Positions 25,651 through 34,960 of a DNA stretch of 64,000 nucleotides are shown here, in pieces. The notes under the pieces are model-generated. The model was not told the origin of the DNA. It made no database searches and worked only from the letters and a program-made list of their open reading frames with translations. The first letter of the stretch is position 1, and each line of letters opens with the position of its first letter. The position numbers and the translations under genes were made by a program. The stretch lies in contig JAGATA010000044.1 in the NCBI GenBank assembly GCA_017621475.1, positions 29,634 to 93,633 of the forward strand. The letters are read 5' to 3'. The DNA is from Clostridia bacterium (GTDB lineage Bacteria; Bacillota; Clostridia; Oscillospirales; CAG-272).

Positions 25651-25684
25651 ATTAATGAAATTTACAATAAGGTAGGCTCTTATT

Positions 25685-27037
25685 ATGCCCAACAAAAACG
25701 ATATAGTAACAGTAGAAATAACGGACATCACGCCGGAAGGTCCGGGTGTCGGTAAAACGGACGAGGGATACGTGCTTTTTGTGCCGCAAACCGCCCCTGG
25801 AGATATAATAAAAGCAAAAATTCTTAAAACGCTTTCTTCCTACGGATACGCCAAGGTAGAGGAGATTCTCACCCCATCCGAGGCGAGAATAGAGATGGAT
25901 TGCCCCGTGTTTTCCAAATGCGGCGGCTGTGTTTTCCGCCACATTAGCTATGAAAAAGAGCTTGAAATAAAGAAGAACCTTGTTGACGCACAATTTGCCC
26001 GTATCGGTGGGCTTGACGTACGCTGCGAGGGCATCACCCCCTCCCCAGAAAGAGATCGTTATCGCAACAAAGCGCAGTTCCCTGTTGGACGCGATGAAAA
26101 AGGGCTCTATTTCGGCTTTTTTGCCTCTCACAGCCACAGAATAATCAAATGCGAAAACTGCGCCCTGCATCCTGCGTTTTACACGGATATTCTCGCCGCC
26201 ATCAAAAAATGGGGCGACAGATATAACATCTCTGCCTACGATGATGCAACACGCAAGGGACTTTTGCGCCATATATACATCCGCGACGGCAGAAGCAGCA
26301 CAGAGATAATCGTTTGTCTTGTTGCAACGGGCAACACGCCAAAAACGAAAGAGCTTATCGCGTCATTGCTTGCAACAAAACTTAATATCGTAGGAGTTGT
26401 GCTTTGCATCAACGATAAAGAGGGCAACAGCATCCTTTCCGATAAATTCCGCACGCTCTACGGCAAAGACCATATGACGGACACGCTATGCGGACTTGAA
26501 TTTGATATTTCCCCGCGCTCTTTTTACCAGGTAAACCACGACGGCGCAGAAAAGCTCTACTCCATCGCCGCGGAATACGCAGGTCTTACAGGAAGCGAAA
26601 CGCTTATCGACCTTTATTGCGGCACGGGAACGATCGGTCTTTCTATGGCAAACCGCGTAAAGAAGCTTATCGGCATAGAAATAATCCCCGATGCCGTAAA
26701 AAACGCCGCCGCAAACGCCGCGCGCGCAGGCGTTGAAAACGCAGAATTTATTTGCGCCGATGCAGGCAAAGCGGCGCTCGACCTTGCCGAAAGAGGTATT
26801 GCGCCCGAGGTCATAGTGGTTGATCCCCCACGCAAGGGTCTTTCCGACGACGTTATAAAAGCTATTTCCGATATGTCCCCCGAAAGAGTGGTTATGATCT
26901 CCTGCAACAGTGCAACAGCCGCACGCGACGCAAAAAAGCTTTCCGAGGTGGGCTTTGTCCCCACAAAAATGCAAGCGGTAGATATGTTCCCAAGGACAGG
27001 GCACGTTGAAACGGTCGTGTGTTTTACTAAAAAGTGA
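25685..27037 (+). CDS. rlmD: 23S rRNA (uracil-C5)-methyltransferase, RlmD/RlmCD type
   Basis: Methyltransferase of 450 residues that makes 5-methyluridine in 23S rRNA; in Gram-positives one enzyme (RlmCD) modifies both U747 and U1939. Domains: TRAM RNA-binding domain (about 1-60), 4Fe-4S cysteines C73, C79, C82 and C159, an RNA-recognition part, then a Rossmann domain with the SAM motif IDLYCGTGTIGL (about 315-326) and the catalytic Cys C407 in MISCNSATAARD. The VDPPRKGL motif is present. The ATG follows AGGTAGG. It stands alone with its own promoter. Confidence 0.93.
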   Translation: MPNKNDIVTVEITDITPEGPGVGKTDEGYVLFVPQTAPGDIIKAKILKTLSSYGYAKVEEILTPSEARIEMDCPVFSKCGGCVFRHISYEKELEIKKNLVDAQFARIGGLDVRCEGITPSPERDRYRNKAQFPVGRDEKGLYFGFFASHSHRIIKCENCALHPAFYTDILAAIKKWGDRYNISAYDDATRKGLLRHIYIRDGRSSTEIIVCLVATGNTPKTKELIASLLATKLNIVGVVLCINDKEGNSILSDKFRTLYGKDHMTDTLCGLEFDISPRSFYQVNHDGAEKLYSIAAEYAGLTGSETLIDLYCGTGTIGLSMANRVKKLIGIEIIPDAVKNAAANAARAGVENAEFICADAGKAALDLAERGIAPEVIVVDPPRKGLSDDVIKAISDMSPERVVMISCNSATAARDAKKLSEVGFVPTKMQAVDMFPRTGHVETVVCFTKK

Positions 27038-27147
27038 CCGCCAAACAGAAGGTCATTTTACAGCAATTTAGTATAACATATTGAAATGGAGTCTATGAAA
27101 AACAGATTTTTAGCCTTTAACATTATTTTAAACAGAACGGAGAAATA

Positions 27148-27450
27148 ATGAACTATTCCTTTGAACAAATAAAACTTTATTTAACAGAGCTTCTCGAAAA
27201 ATTTTGCGAGCCTGAATTAAGCATTTGGCTAAACGGACATGAGTATGTGATCATTCTTTACAAGGAATATTGCGAATTCATAAGATGCGGAAGCGATAGC
27301 AAAGGTTTGAATTTTAATTCTCTTGATGAACTATATTCTTCGGAAGTTTTCGATGGCATAATTTTGAAAAACACTTGGAACAAAATAGGGAAAATTGAAT
27401 GTGCCGATTTTGATTATTTAAATCTACCGACAGAAATTATCAATATGTAG
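27148..27450 (+). CDS. Small unknown protein
   Basis: Hypothetical soluble protein of 100 residues starting after GGAGAAATA. Acidic, with SIWLNGHEYVIILYKEYCEF near the N-terminus and FDGIILKNTWNKI further on. The size and style resemble small immunity or phage-derived proteins, but no family is recognised. It is 8 bases from the next small gene, so the two are probably co-transcribed. Confidence 0.6.
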   Translation: MNYSFEQIKLYLTELLEKFCEPELSIWLNGHEYVIILYKEYCEFIRCGSDSKGLNFNSLDELYSSEVFDGIILKNTWNKIGKIECADFDYLNLPTEIINM

Positions 27451-27458
27451 GAAAAATT

Positions 27459-27701
27459 ATGGAACGAATAATTATCTCAGCCCACAAATATTCCTCCGAC
27501 CACAGAGAACAATTATTGCATGATAATGTGTGCGGTTGCTTTTACTGTTTAAATATTTTTTCTCCTGAAAAAATAACGAATTGGCTAGGCGAGAAAACCG
27601 CTGTTTGCCCTTACTGCGGAATTGATGCTGTAATCGGGGAAAGCTCCGGATATCCAATAACAAAAGAGTTTCTACAAAAAATGAAAAACTATTGGTTTTA
27701 A
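27459..27701 (+). CDS. Small zinc-ribbon cytoplasmic protein
   Basis: Protein of 80 residues with a four-cysteine zinc ribbon: GCFYC (C26 and C29 within CGCFYC) and CPYCG (about 50-54). The ending SGYPITKEFLQKMKNYWF together with the start ISAHKYSSDHREQL is a recurring pattern in small uncharacterised cytoplasmic proteins of Firmicutes and Bacteroidetes. AGGAAAAATT precedes the ATG. Function unknown. Confidence 0.75.
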   Translation: MERIIISAHKYSSDHREQLLHDNVCGCFYCLNIFSPEKITNWLGEKTAVCPYCGIDAVIGESSGYPITKEFLQKMKNYWF

Positions 27702-27722
27702 CCATTACACAAGAGGCACCAT

Positions 27723-28364
27723 ATGAACATTCACGAAAAGATGCTTTCGGGAGAGCTTTATCTGCCCGAAGATGAAACGATTATGGCGGAGCAGGCGCTC
27801 TGCCTTGAAAAATTATACGATTACAATGCCACACGCCCAAGCGAAGCAAAAAAAAGAGCAGAACTTCTTCGCGAAATGTTCGCAGAAATTGGTGATGGCT
27901 GTTACATAGAGCCGCCGCTTCATGCCAACTGGAGCGGAAAGCATTGCCATTTCGGCAAAAACGTTTACGCAAACTTTGGGCTCACCCTCGTCGATGACGG
28001 GGAGATTTTCGTGGGCGACTGCACGATGCTCGCGCCCAACGTGATCTTGGCAACAGCGGGGCACCCCATCCTTCCCGCGCTCCGCGAAAAAGGGTTTCAG
28101 TACAATGCAACCGTTCGCATCGGCAAAAACTGTTGGATCGGTGCAGGCGCAATTATCCTGCCCGGTGTTACCATTGGAGATAACTCCGTCATCGGCGCAG
28201 GCAGCGTTGTTACAAAGGATATTCCCGCGGGTGTTGTTGCAATTGGCAACCCCTGCCGAGTTTTGCGAAAGATAAACGAAAAAGACATAGAATTTTATTT
28301 TAAAAACAGAAGGATAGACCTTTCTGACCCCGATTTATCGGTGGCTTTGGACGATATTACGTAA
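27723..28364 (+). CDS. Maltose/galactoside O-acetyltransferase-like protein
   Basis: Hexapeptide-repeat acetyltransferase of 213 residues, the LacA/Maa group. N-terminal helical Mac domain (about 1-60, [16 protein letters not shown]), then left-handed beta-helix repeats with the catalytic His in ATAGHPI (about 115-121) and the typical [20 protein letters not shown] then [20 protein letters not shown]. It transfers acetyl from acetyl-CoA to sugar hydroxyls. The real acceptor cannot be deduced. AGAGG precedes the ATG; it may be co-transcribed with the two small genes upstream and the radical SAM gene downstream. Confidence 0.88.
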   Translation: MNIHEKMLSGELYLPEDETIMAEQALCLEKLYDYNATRPSEAKKRAELLREMFAEIGDGCYIEPPLHANWSGKHCHFGKNVYANFGLTLVDDGEIFVGDCTMLAPNVILATAGHPILPALREKGFQYNATVRIGKNCWIGAGAIILPGVTIGDNSVIGAGSVVTKDIPAGVVAIGNPCRVLRKINEKDIEFYFKNRRIDLSDPDLSVALDDIT

Positions 28365-28381
28365 TAAACCGAGGTAAACTT

Positions 28382-30289
28382 ATGAACGATTTTTTGCCCA
28401 TTTCAAGAGAGGATATGGTAGCCCGCGGCTGGGACGAGGTGGATTTTGCCTATGTCATCGGCGACGCTTACGTTGACCATTCCTCCTTTGGTCCTGCGAT
28501 AATCAGCAGGCTTCTCGAAGCGCACGGCTACCGCGTGGGTATCATCTCCCAACCCGACTGGAAAAACGATGAAAGCATCAATATTTTCGGCAGACCCCGC
28601 CTCGGCTTCCTCGTTTCTGGCGGTAATATGGACTCTATGGTAAACCATTACTCCGTTTCAAAGAAAAGAAGAAGCACGGATGCTTTCACCCCTGGCGGCG
28701 TTATCGGCAAGCGCCCGGATTACGCAACGGTGGTATATTGCAATCTTATCCGCCACACTTACAAGGACGTGCCGATAATCATCGGCGGCATTGAAGCAAG
28801 CCTTCGCCGCCTTGCCCACTACGATTATTGGTCCGATAGTTTAAAGAGAAGCATTCTTCTCGATTCACAGGCGGACCTTATCTCCTACGGTATGGGCGAG
28901 CATAGCATCGTTGAGATAGCGGATGCGCTTGCAAGCGGTCTTGCCGTGAGCGACATCACGTTCATCGACGGCACCGTTTATAAAACAAAATCGCTCGAAG
29001 ACGTTTACGATTACGAGCTTCTTCCCTCCTATGACGAGCTTAAAGCAAACAAAACAACTTATGCAAAAAGCTTTTACACGCAGTATTGCAACACCGACCC
29101 GTTTTCGGGCAAGCGCCTTGTAGAGCCATACGACAAAAACCGCTACGTTGTGCAGAACCCGCCCGCAAAGCCGCTGACGGAATCCGAAATGGACAGAGTT
29201 TACAGTCTTCCCTATATGCGCTCATACCATCCGTCCTATGAACCATTGGGCGGTGTTCCCGCAATAACAGAGATAAAATTCAGCCTTGCAAGCTGCCGCG
29301 GCTGCTTCGGCGGCTGTAGCTTCTGCGCGCTCACGTTCCATCAGGGCAGAATTATACAATCGCGTAGTCATCAATCTCTCCTTATTGAAGCGGAAAAGAT
29401 GACTCACGAGCCCGATTTCAAGGGGTATATCCACGACGTCGGCGGTCCGAGCGCAAACTTCCGCCATCCCTCATGCGACAAACAGCTTGAAAAAGGCGTT
29501 TGCAAAAACCGCCAATGTCTTTTTCCCAAGCCTTGCCCCAACCTCAAGGTAAGCCACAAGGATTACCTCACTCTGCTTCGCAAAATGCGCGAAATTACCG
29601 GTGTGAAAAAGGTGTTTATCCGTTCGGGCATCCGCTTTGACTACGTTATGGCAGACAAGGACGATACGTTTGTAAAAGAACTTTGCAAATACCACGTAAG
29701 CGGTCAGCTCAAGGTCGCACCCGAGCACGTTTCGGACAAAGTGCTCTCTCTTATGGGCAAACCACAGAACAGCGTCTACCGCGCGTTTATTGAAAAATAC
29801 AATAAAGCCAACGATTCTCTCGGTATGAAACAGTACGTTGTTCCCTACCTTATGTCCTCGCACCCCGGTTCTTCCTTAAAGGAAGCTATTGAGCTTGCGG
29901 AATACTTGCGCGACATCGGCTATATGCCCGAACAGGTGCAGGACTTCTATCCCACCCCCTCGACCATATCCACCTGTATGTATTACACGGGCGTTGACCC
30001 GCGCAATATGCAACAGGTTTATGTCGCGCACAACCCGCACGAAAAAGCGATGCAGCGCGCTCTTATCCAATACCGCAATCCTGCAAACTATGCGCTTGTA
30101 GAAGAAGCGCTCAAAAAAGCAGGACGTGAGGACCTTATCGGCTTCGGTCCGAAATGCCTTATCCGCCCGCGCAAAAATCCTCCCCAAAAAGTGGAAGTGC
30201 GCCCCTCTCAAGGCAAAAAAGCGCTCCTGCCGCAAAGCAGAGCTCAAAAGGTGCAAAGCCGCAGAGCCGCGCACCGCAAGGTAAGATGA
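28382..30289 (+). CDS. YgiQ family radical SAM protein
   Basis: Radical SAM protein of 635 residues. An N-terminal domain (about 1-290, starting with [19 protein letters not shown]) precedes the radical SAM cluster motif CxxxCxxC at C308, C312 and C315 ([18 protein letters not shown]). The family motifs [11 protein letters not shown] and [17 protein letters not shown] are present. The C-terminus is very basic and probably disordered. The reaction catalysed by YgiQ proteins is not known to me. CGAGGTAA precedes the ATG, 17 bases after the acetyltransferase stop, which suggests an operon. Confidence 0.9.
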   Translation: MNDFLPISREDMVARGWDEVDFAYVIGDAYVDHSSFGPAIISRLLEAHGYRVGIISQPDWKNDESINIFGRPRLGFLVSGGNMDSMVNHYSVSKKRRSTDAFTPGGVIGKRPDYATVVYCNLIRHTYKDVPIIIGGIEASLRRLAHYDYWSDSLKRSILLDSQADLISYGMGEHSIVEIADALASGLAVSDITFIDGTVYKTKSLEDVYDYELLPSYDELKANKTTYAKSFYTQYCNTDPFSGKRLVEPYDKNRYVVQNPPAKPLTESEMDRVYSLPYMRSYHPSYEPLGGVPAITEIKFSLASCRGCFGGCSFCALTFHQGRIIQSRSHQSLLIEAEKMTHEPDFKGYIHDVGGPSANFRHPSCDKQLEKGVCKNRQCLFPKPCPNLKVSHKDYLTLLRKMREITGVKKVFIRSGIRFDYVMADKDDTFVKELCKYHVSGQLKVAPEHVSDKVLSLMGKPQNSVYRAFIEKYNKANDSLGMKQYVVPYLMSSHPGSSLKEAIELAEYLRDIGYMPEQVQDFYPTPSTISTCMYYTGVDPRNMQQVYVAHNPHEKAMQRALIQYRNPANYALVEEALKKAGREDLIGFGPKCLIRPRKNPPQKVEVRPSQGKKALLPQSRAQKVQSRRAAHRKVR

Positions 30290-30348
30290 GAGGAAAGAGA
30301 TAGTATCTTTTTAGTTAAAATTACAATAAAATCTTCAAAAATATAGCC

Positions 30349-30377
30349 AAACCCGATGAAATAATTTCATCGGGTTT
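30349..30377. terminator. Bidirectional terminator between convergent genes
   Basis: AAACCCGATGAAA / TTTCATCGGGTTT with a three-base loop; serves the radical SAM gene (+) and the acetyltransferase gene (-). Confidence 0.85.
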
Positions 30378-30382
30378 GTGTT

Positions 30383-30868
30383 TTATGCCAATATCTTCTC
30401 CATATAACCGCAGGTAAACGGAAAGAAATCGAATTTTTGTGTTCCTGTATGAATAAATCCAAAAGCCTCATACCATTTTCTGAGTATCTGATTTTCTTCA
30501 ACTATTCCGATATTCATTTTTGAGCAGCCAAAATTTTCTGCTGTTTCAAATGAATGTAATAATAGTTTTTCACCTATGCCTTGATGCCTGAACTGAGGCA
30601 ATACACACAAATTATTGAGCTCGCACTCTTCATTCCCTTTCAAAGCCAAAGAATAATATCCAACGATCATATCATCAATAATAAATACGTACATGGGTCT
30701 TTTCTCATTGTTTAATTGCCAAAACAATCGTTGTTCCGTTGTGGCAAAAGCGGTAAAACGAGGTGCGTTTTCCGCAGTAAATCCGAACTCATTCGCCACG
30801 GTTAAAAAACTCGTTTTAATAACATTTGCACATTCTTTAATATCATTACTACTCACAGCCAGTATCAT
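30383..30868 (-). CDS. GNAT family N-acetyltransferase
   Basis: Acetyltransferase of 161 residues with central CELNNLCVLPQFRHQGIGEK containing the acetyl-CoA loop RHQGIG (about 95-100) and the C-terminal NWY/RKWYEAFGFIHTGTQKF. It is the intact homologue of the broken gene at 24072-24534. The RBS is weak (AAGAGA). It is convergent with the YgiQ gene and probably monocistronic. Substrate unknown. Confidence 0.85.
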   Translation of the reverse strand: MILAVSSNDIKECANVIKTSFLTVANEFGFTAENAPRFTAFATTEQRLFWQLNNEKRPMYVFIIDDMIVGYYSLALKGNEECELNNLCVLPQFRHQGIGEKLLLHSFETAENFGCSKMNIGIVEENQILRKWYEAFGFIHTGTQKFDFFPFTCGYMEKILA

Positions 30869-30950
30869 ATATTTATCATCTCTTTTTTATCAAACTCAAA
30901 ATATCAAAAAATTGGCAAAGATGTTTCTCTGCCGATTTTAAGTTTGTTTC

Positions 30951-32375
30951 TTATTCTCTTCCGTCCCAGCAATATGTGCAAAGTTTGCATTTGGGAAGAC
31001 CTATCGCTTTTACGATACCTTCAAGAGATTGGAATTCGAGGGATTTGAAGCCGAGATTCTTCGCAATAGCGGAGCGAAGCTTCTTTCCGCGTTCCGTATT
31101 TCTATCGCTGTATTCGTCAAGATAATTGAAGCCTTCTTCCCCTTCAAGCTCCATAATGGTACGTCTTGTGATAAGCTCCATTTCATTGTTCGATGAAGAA
31201 AAGTTAAGATATTTGCAGTTATACATAATGGGCGGGCAAGCAGAACGCATATGAACCGATTTAGCACCGTTATCGTAAAGGAAATCCACTGTTCCTTTAA
31301 GTTGTGTTCCGCGAACGATAGAGTCATCCACAAAGAGAAGGTCTCTGCCCTTGATAAGATCGTGAATAGGTATCTGCTTCATCTTTGCAACTCTGTTGCG
31401 TTCATTCTGATGAGTAGGCATAAAGCTACGCGCCCAAGTTGGGGTATATTTTATGAACGGACGCGCAAAAGGTATCCCGCTCTTGTTGGCATAGCCAATA
31501 GCGTGGGGCGTACCGGAATCCGGCACACCGCTTACGTATTCAACGCCTTCTGCGTTGCCTGCGGCTTTATCCTGCTGTGCAAGAATTTCGCCGTTGCGAT
31601 AACGCATCATTTCAACATTCACGCCTTCATAAGTGGATGTTGAATAGCCGTAATATGTCCAAAGGAAAGAGCAAATGCGCATTTTTTCGCCGGGGGGATT
31701 AAGCTGCTTCACCTCGTCAGCCGTAATTTCCACTATTTCACCGGGGCCGAGTTCTTTATATATCTCGTAATCAAGCTTTTGGCTTGCAAAGGATTCAAAC
31801 GTTACGCAATAGCCGTCCTCTCCCTTGCCTATAAGCACGGGAAGTCTGCCGAGTTTATCTCGCGCAGCAATAATAGAACCGTCATCCTTCAAAATAAGTA
31901 TGGATGCTGTTCCCTCTATGGAGTCCTGAGCAAATTTAATTCCCTCTGCAAAATCGCCTTTCTGGTTTATGAGAGAAGCAAGCAACTCCGTAGAGTTGAT
32001 GTTTCCACTCGTCATAGCGCAGAAATGCCCGTGAGTAAAGGAAAGATACTGATCTATAAGTTTGTCCGCGTTTGTAATTATACCGATCATGCAGATAGCA
32101 TATGTACCGAGTGTGGAGCGAATTATCATCGGTTGGGGATCATAATCGCTGATACAGCCAATAGCAGAATTACCGTGCATATCATCAAAAATTTTATCGA
32201 ACTTCGTTCTGAAAGGAGAGTTTTGAATATTATGTATATCTCTCTGAAGTCCCACATCGGATGCGTACGCCGCCATACCGCCGCGGCGCGTGCCGAGGTG
32301 AGAATGGTAGTCCGTACCGAAAAATACGTCCGAAATTACGTCGCGCTTACAAACAGCGCCAAAAAAGCCACCCAT
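30951..32375 (-). CDS. PurF-like amidophosphoribosyltransferase homologue without the glutaminase cysteine
   Basis: Homologue of amidophosphoribosyltransferase, 474 residues. The N-terminal Ntn domain is present (HSHLGTRRGGMAAY, SSGxxN-like MTSGNINSTELLASL, DGSIIAARDKLGR) and the PRPP-binding loop is FVDDSIVRGTQLKG (about 345-358). True PurF begins with Cys after removal of Met; here the first residues are MGGFFGAV, with no Cys at the nucleophile position. C9 is too far in. Glutamine-dependent activity is therefore unlikely; ammonia-dependent or other activity is possible. The end CKLCTYCWDGRE could bind a metal or cluster. No other purine gene is near. GGAGG lies 7 bases before the ATG. Confidence 0.8.
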   Translation of the reverse strand: MGGFFGAVCKRDVISDVFFGTDYHSHLGTRRGGMAAYASDVGLQRDIHNIQNSPFRTKFDKIFDDMHGNSAIGCISDYDPQPMIIRSTLGTYAICMIGIITNADKLIDQYLSFTHGHFCAMTSGNINSTELLASLINQKGDFAEGIKFAQDSIEGTASILILKDDGSIIAARDKLGRLPVLIGKGEDGYCVTFESFASQKLDYEIYKELGPGEIVEITADEVKQLNPPGEKMRICSFLWTYYGYSTSTYEGVNVEMMRYRNGEILAQQDKAAGNAEGVEYVSGVPDSGTPHAIGYANKSGIPFARPFIKYTPTWARSFMPTHQNERNRVAKMKQIPIHDLIKGRDLLFVDDSIVRGTQLKGTVDFLYDNGAKSVHMRSACPPIMYNCKYLNFSSSNNEMELITRRTIMELEGEEGFNYLDEYSDRNTERGKKLRSAIAKNLGFKSLEFQSLEGIVKAIGLPKCKLCTYCWDGRE

Positions 32376-32427
32376 ATAAAAGCCTCCGTTGGATTTAGCA
32401 AAAGCTAACTAAGAAAAATACGTATTT

Positions 32428-32457
32428 ATTATATCACAACACAAAAAAGCCTGTCAA
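32428..32457 (-). promoter_or_regulatory. Promoter of the PurF-like gene
   Basis: Minus strand TTGACA, 18-base spacer, TATAAT with TGA extension; no riboswitch-like structure fits in the roughly 50-base leader. Confidence 0.8.
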
Positions 32458-32549
32458 TAACCAAAGGTGAATACCGTCAAAAAGACGAAAAATATTGATT
32501 AAGGCATACATTTTTAGGTTATTATTTTGTGATCATACGCAAAGAATTC

Positions 32550-32578
32550 TTGAACAGAAAAGAGTTTTGTGATATTAT
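32550..32578 (+). promoter_or_regulatory. Promoter of the SDR-radical SAM operon
   Basis: TTGAAC, 17-base spacer, TATTAT with TGA extension. Confidence 0.72.
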
Positions 32579-32630
32579 ATTTGTATAACTTTAATCCGCA
32601 AAACGAATATAGAAGCGCAAGGAGAGAAAT

Positions 32631-33410
32631 ATGAAGACGATCGCAGTTATTACAGGAGCATCCGGCGGCATCGGCAAGGAATTTGCCGAAAGAATAGCCG
32701 AATACGGAAAGGTTGACGAGGTTTGGGCTATCGCCAGAAGAGCAGACAAGCTGGAAGCTCTTAAAGAAAGCGTCCCATATCCCGTTCACCCGATAGTGCT
32801 TGACCTTTCAAGGTCAGAAAGCTTTGCAGAATATGCCTCACTGCTCGAATATGAAAAGCCATTCATAAAGCTTCTTATAAATTGTAGCGGATTTGGAAAA
32901 TTCGCCTCAACAAGTGATGTACCTACAGAGGAAAACCTGAATATGATAAGCCTTAATTGCGCAGCTCTTACGGCAATAACGCAGGAATCTCTCCCGTATA
33001 TGGGCAAAGGATCAGATATTATACAGATAGCAAGCGTAGCCGCTTACCAACCCGTTCCGTATATAGGGGTTTACGGAGCAACGAAAGCCTATGTACTCAG
33101 CTTTTCCCGCGCGTTGAACCGAGAGGTGAAAAGCAAGGGCATCCACGTTATGGCGGTCTGCCCTTTTTGGACAAAAACGGAGTTTTTCAACCGTGCCATA
33201 AAGGAAGATGATAAAAACCCCGTTGTAAAAAAATATGCAGCTATGTACCTTCCCTCTCAAATAGTAGGAAAAGCATACCGTGATATAAAAAAGAAAAATA
33301 AAGACGTAAGTATGTACGGCACGGTTGCAAAGCTGCAAACGCTCGCAACCAAGATACTACCGCATAAAATAATAATGGATATATGGCAAAGCCAGCAAAA
33401 ATTGAAATGA
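32631..33410 (+). CDS. Short-chain dehydrogenase/reductase
   Basis: NAD(P)-dependent oxidoreductase of 259 residues. The cofactor motif GASGGIGKEF is at 9-18; ARRADKL after the second strand suggests NADP preference. The catalytic Ser and YxxxK are in IASVAAYQ and GVYGATKAYVLSF (Y about 149, K about 153). The C-terminal 60 residues are basic and include a hydrophobic end. Substrate unknown. AAGGAGAG precedes the ATG and the last codons overlap the start of the radical SAM gene. Confidence 0.88.
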   Translation: MKTIAVITGASGGIGKEFAERIAEYGKVDEVWAIARRADKLEALKESVPYPVHPIVLDLSRSESFAEYASLLEYEKPFIKLLINCSGFGKFASTSDVPTEENLNMISLNCAALTAITQESLPYMGKGSDIIQIASVAAYQPVPYIGVYGATKAYVLSFSRALNREVKSKGIHVMAVCPFWTKTEFFNRAIKEDDKNPVVKKYAAMYLPSQIVGKAYRDIKKKNKDVSMYGTVAKLQTLATKILPHKIIMDIWQSQQKLK

Positions 33411-34315
33411 ACATAAAAGAGCTTTATTCAAACTGCACGCTCTGTCCGCGTTCGTGCGGCATAAACAGAACAGATGGGCAAAAAGGAAGATGCGGTATGA
33501 CCGCAGAGCTGAAAGTGGCGCGCGCCGCGCTCCATATGTGGGAAGAACCGCCCATTTCGGGAAAAAACGGTTCGGGAACGGTATTTTTCTCCGGTTGTCC
33601 GCTTTCCTGCGTATTCTGCCAAAACTCATCTATCTCACACGAGGCAGACGGAAAGTATATAAACAGTTCTCGTCTTGCCGAGATCTTTTTGGAGCTTCAA
33701 AGCGCCGGCGCACACAACATAAACTTCGTAACGCCGACGCATTTTGTACCGCATATAATAGAGGCACTGGACATTGCCAAAGCTAAAGGATTATCGCTTC
33801 CCGTGCTCTATAACTGCGGCGGTTACGAAAGCGTGCAAACGCTTAGCCTTTTGCGAGGATATATCGATATATATCTTCCTGATTTCAAATATTGGAGCGA
33901 AGATATTGCCGCAAAATATTCTCTCTGCCGCGATTACAGAGAAAAAGCATCTGCCGCGCTTTCGGAAATGATATTTCAAACGGGCGGCCCCGTTTTCGAT
34001 GAAAACGGAATTATGAAACGCGGCACAGTCGTTCGCCATTTGGTTTTGCCGGGAAATTCAAAAGATTCTATGGACGTTATAGAATATCTTTACAAAACCT
34101 ACGGCAACAAGATATACATAAGTATTATGAGTCAATATACCCCGATGGAAGGGATAAAAGAGCTTTTCCCCGAGCTTGCACGCAAGCTTACAAAATATGA
34201 ATATGATAAAGTCGTGAATTTTGCCGCCGACATCGGCGTAACGCAGGGCTTTACGCAGTACGGAAGCGCCGCGAGTGAGAGCTTTATACCCAAATTCGAC
34301 CACACGGGCGTGTAG
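33407..34315 (+). CDS. PflA-like radical SAM protein
   Basis: Radical SAM protein of 302 residues. The N-terminal Cys-rich segment (CTLCPRSCGINR and GRCGM) precedes the cluster motif C64-x3-C68-x2-C71 in SGCPLSCVFCQN. It belongs to the group annotated as putative pyruvate formate-lyase activating enzyme-like (COG1313). The start at 33407 overlaps the SDR stop (ATGA), indicating coupling; an ATG at 33383 is the alternative. No glycyl radical enzyme gene is in the window, so its target is not known. Terminator follows at 34354. Confidence 0.82.
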   Translation: MNIKELYSNCTLCPRSCGINRTDGQKGRCGMTAELKVARAALHMWEEPPISGKNGSGTVFFSGCPLSCVFCQNSSISHEADGKYINSSRLAEIFLELQSAGAHNINFVTPTHFVPHIIEALDIAKAKGLSLPVLYNCGGYESVQTLSLLRGYIDIYLPDFKYWSEDIAAKYSLCRDYREKASAALSEMIFQTGGPVFDENGIMKRGTVVRHLVLPGNSKDSMDVIEYLYKTYGNKIYISIMSQYTPMEGIKELFPELARKLTKYEYDKVVNFAADIGVTQGFTQYGSAASESFIPKFDHTGV

Positions 34316-34353
34316 CTAAAGGCGCAAAACGGCTTTGTTTATCTGTAACAACA

Positions 34354-34386
34354 AAAAATCCTCTGTATCAAACGGAGGATTTTTCT
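34354..34386. terminator. Bidirectional terminator
   Basis: AAAAATCCTC / GAGGATTTTT flanked by A and T runs; it overlaps the stop codon of the MarR gene at 34368. Confidence 0.8.
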
Positions 34387-34880
34387 GTATTCATTATTTT
34401 TGCTTCGCCTTTTTCAACAAATTCCTGTTCGCGGTCCTTTGCGATCTTTGCAAGGTTCGCGTGCAGGCGCTCAAGAATGGAATAGAACAGTTCAAGCTCT
34501 TCGTCACTCACACCGAAATCGGCTTTGTTTTGTATATCCATAGCCTCATGCCAGATCACGCGCGCAAGAGACCTGCCTTTTTCCGTAAGTACAAGACGGG
34601 TATTGTAATTTCTTCTTTTACCCGTTCCGCCAACGTACTCTATATATCCGTCGGAGCAAAGCTCTGCGATCTCACGCGAAACGAGCGAACGGTCAACCTG
34701 CCTGTTTGCGGCGATCTCCGTTGCCGTAAGACCTTCGGGGTGTGCATATAAATTATATATCCAAAAAACGTGAACGCTCTTTATGCCGAGATACGGAACC
34801 GTATCTATCTTTATTTTGTGAATAACTTTTGAAATATTATCTATAAGAAGTGTAAATCTGCCAAATCTTTCGAGTTCCAT
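34368..34880 (-). CDS. MarR family transcriptional regulator
   Basis: Winged-helix regulator of 170 residues. The helix-turn-helix covers about 48-75 (GLTATEIAANRQVDRSLVSREI) and the wing is IEYVGGTGKRRNYNTRLVLTEKG. N- and C-terminal helices form the dimer interface. GGAGA precedes the ATG and a strong promoter lies 32 bases upstream. The neighbouring acyl-CoA ligase on the same strand has two identical dyad sites at its promoter, so this protein is a likely repressor of lipid or fatty-acid metabolism genes (inference from position). Confidence 0.87.
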   Translation of the reverse strand: MELERFGRFTLLIDNISKVIHKIKIDTVPYLGIKSVHVFWIYNLYAHPEGLTATEIAANRQVDRSLVSREIAELCSDGYIEYVGGTGKRRNYNTRLVLTEKGRSLARVIWHEAMDIQNKADFGVSDEELELFYSILERLHANLAKIAKDREQEFVEKGEAKIMNTEKSSV

Positions 34881-34911
34881 ATTTTCTCCGTAACGTTATC
34901 ATACTGAATAA

Positions 34912-34940
34912 ATTATACAATTTTTTCAGAAAAAAGTCAA
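34912..34940 (-). promoter_or_regulatory. Promoter of the marR-type gene
   Basis: Minus strand TTGACT, 17-base spacer, TATAAT. A small palindrome TAACGTTA lies between the promoter and the RBS; its role is unclear. Confidence 0.75.
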
Positions 34941-34960
34941 TATCTTGCGAGAACAGTAAC

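Noticed and set aside
32376..32427. Purine riboswitch before the PurF-like gene
   Set aside because: The leader is too short and has no three-way junction pattern.
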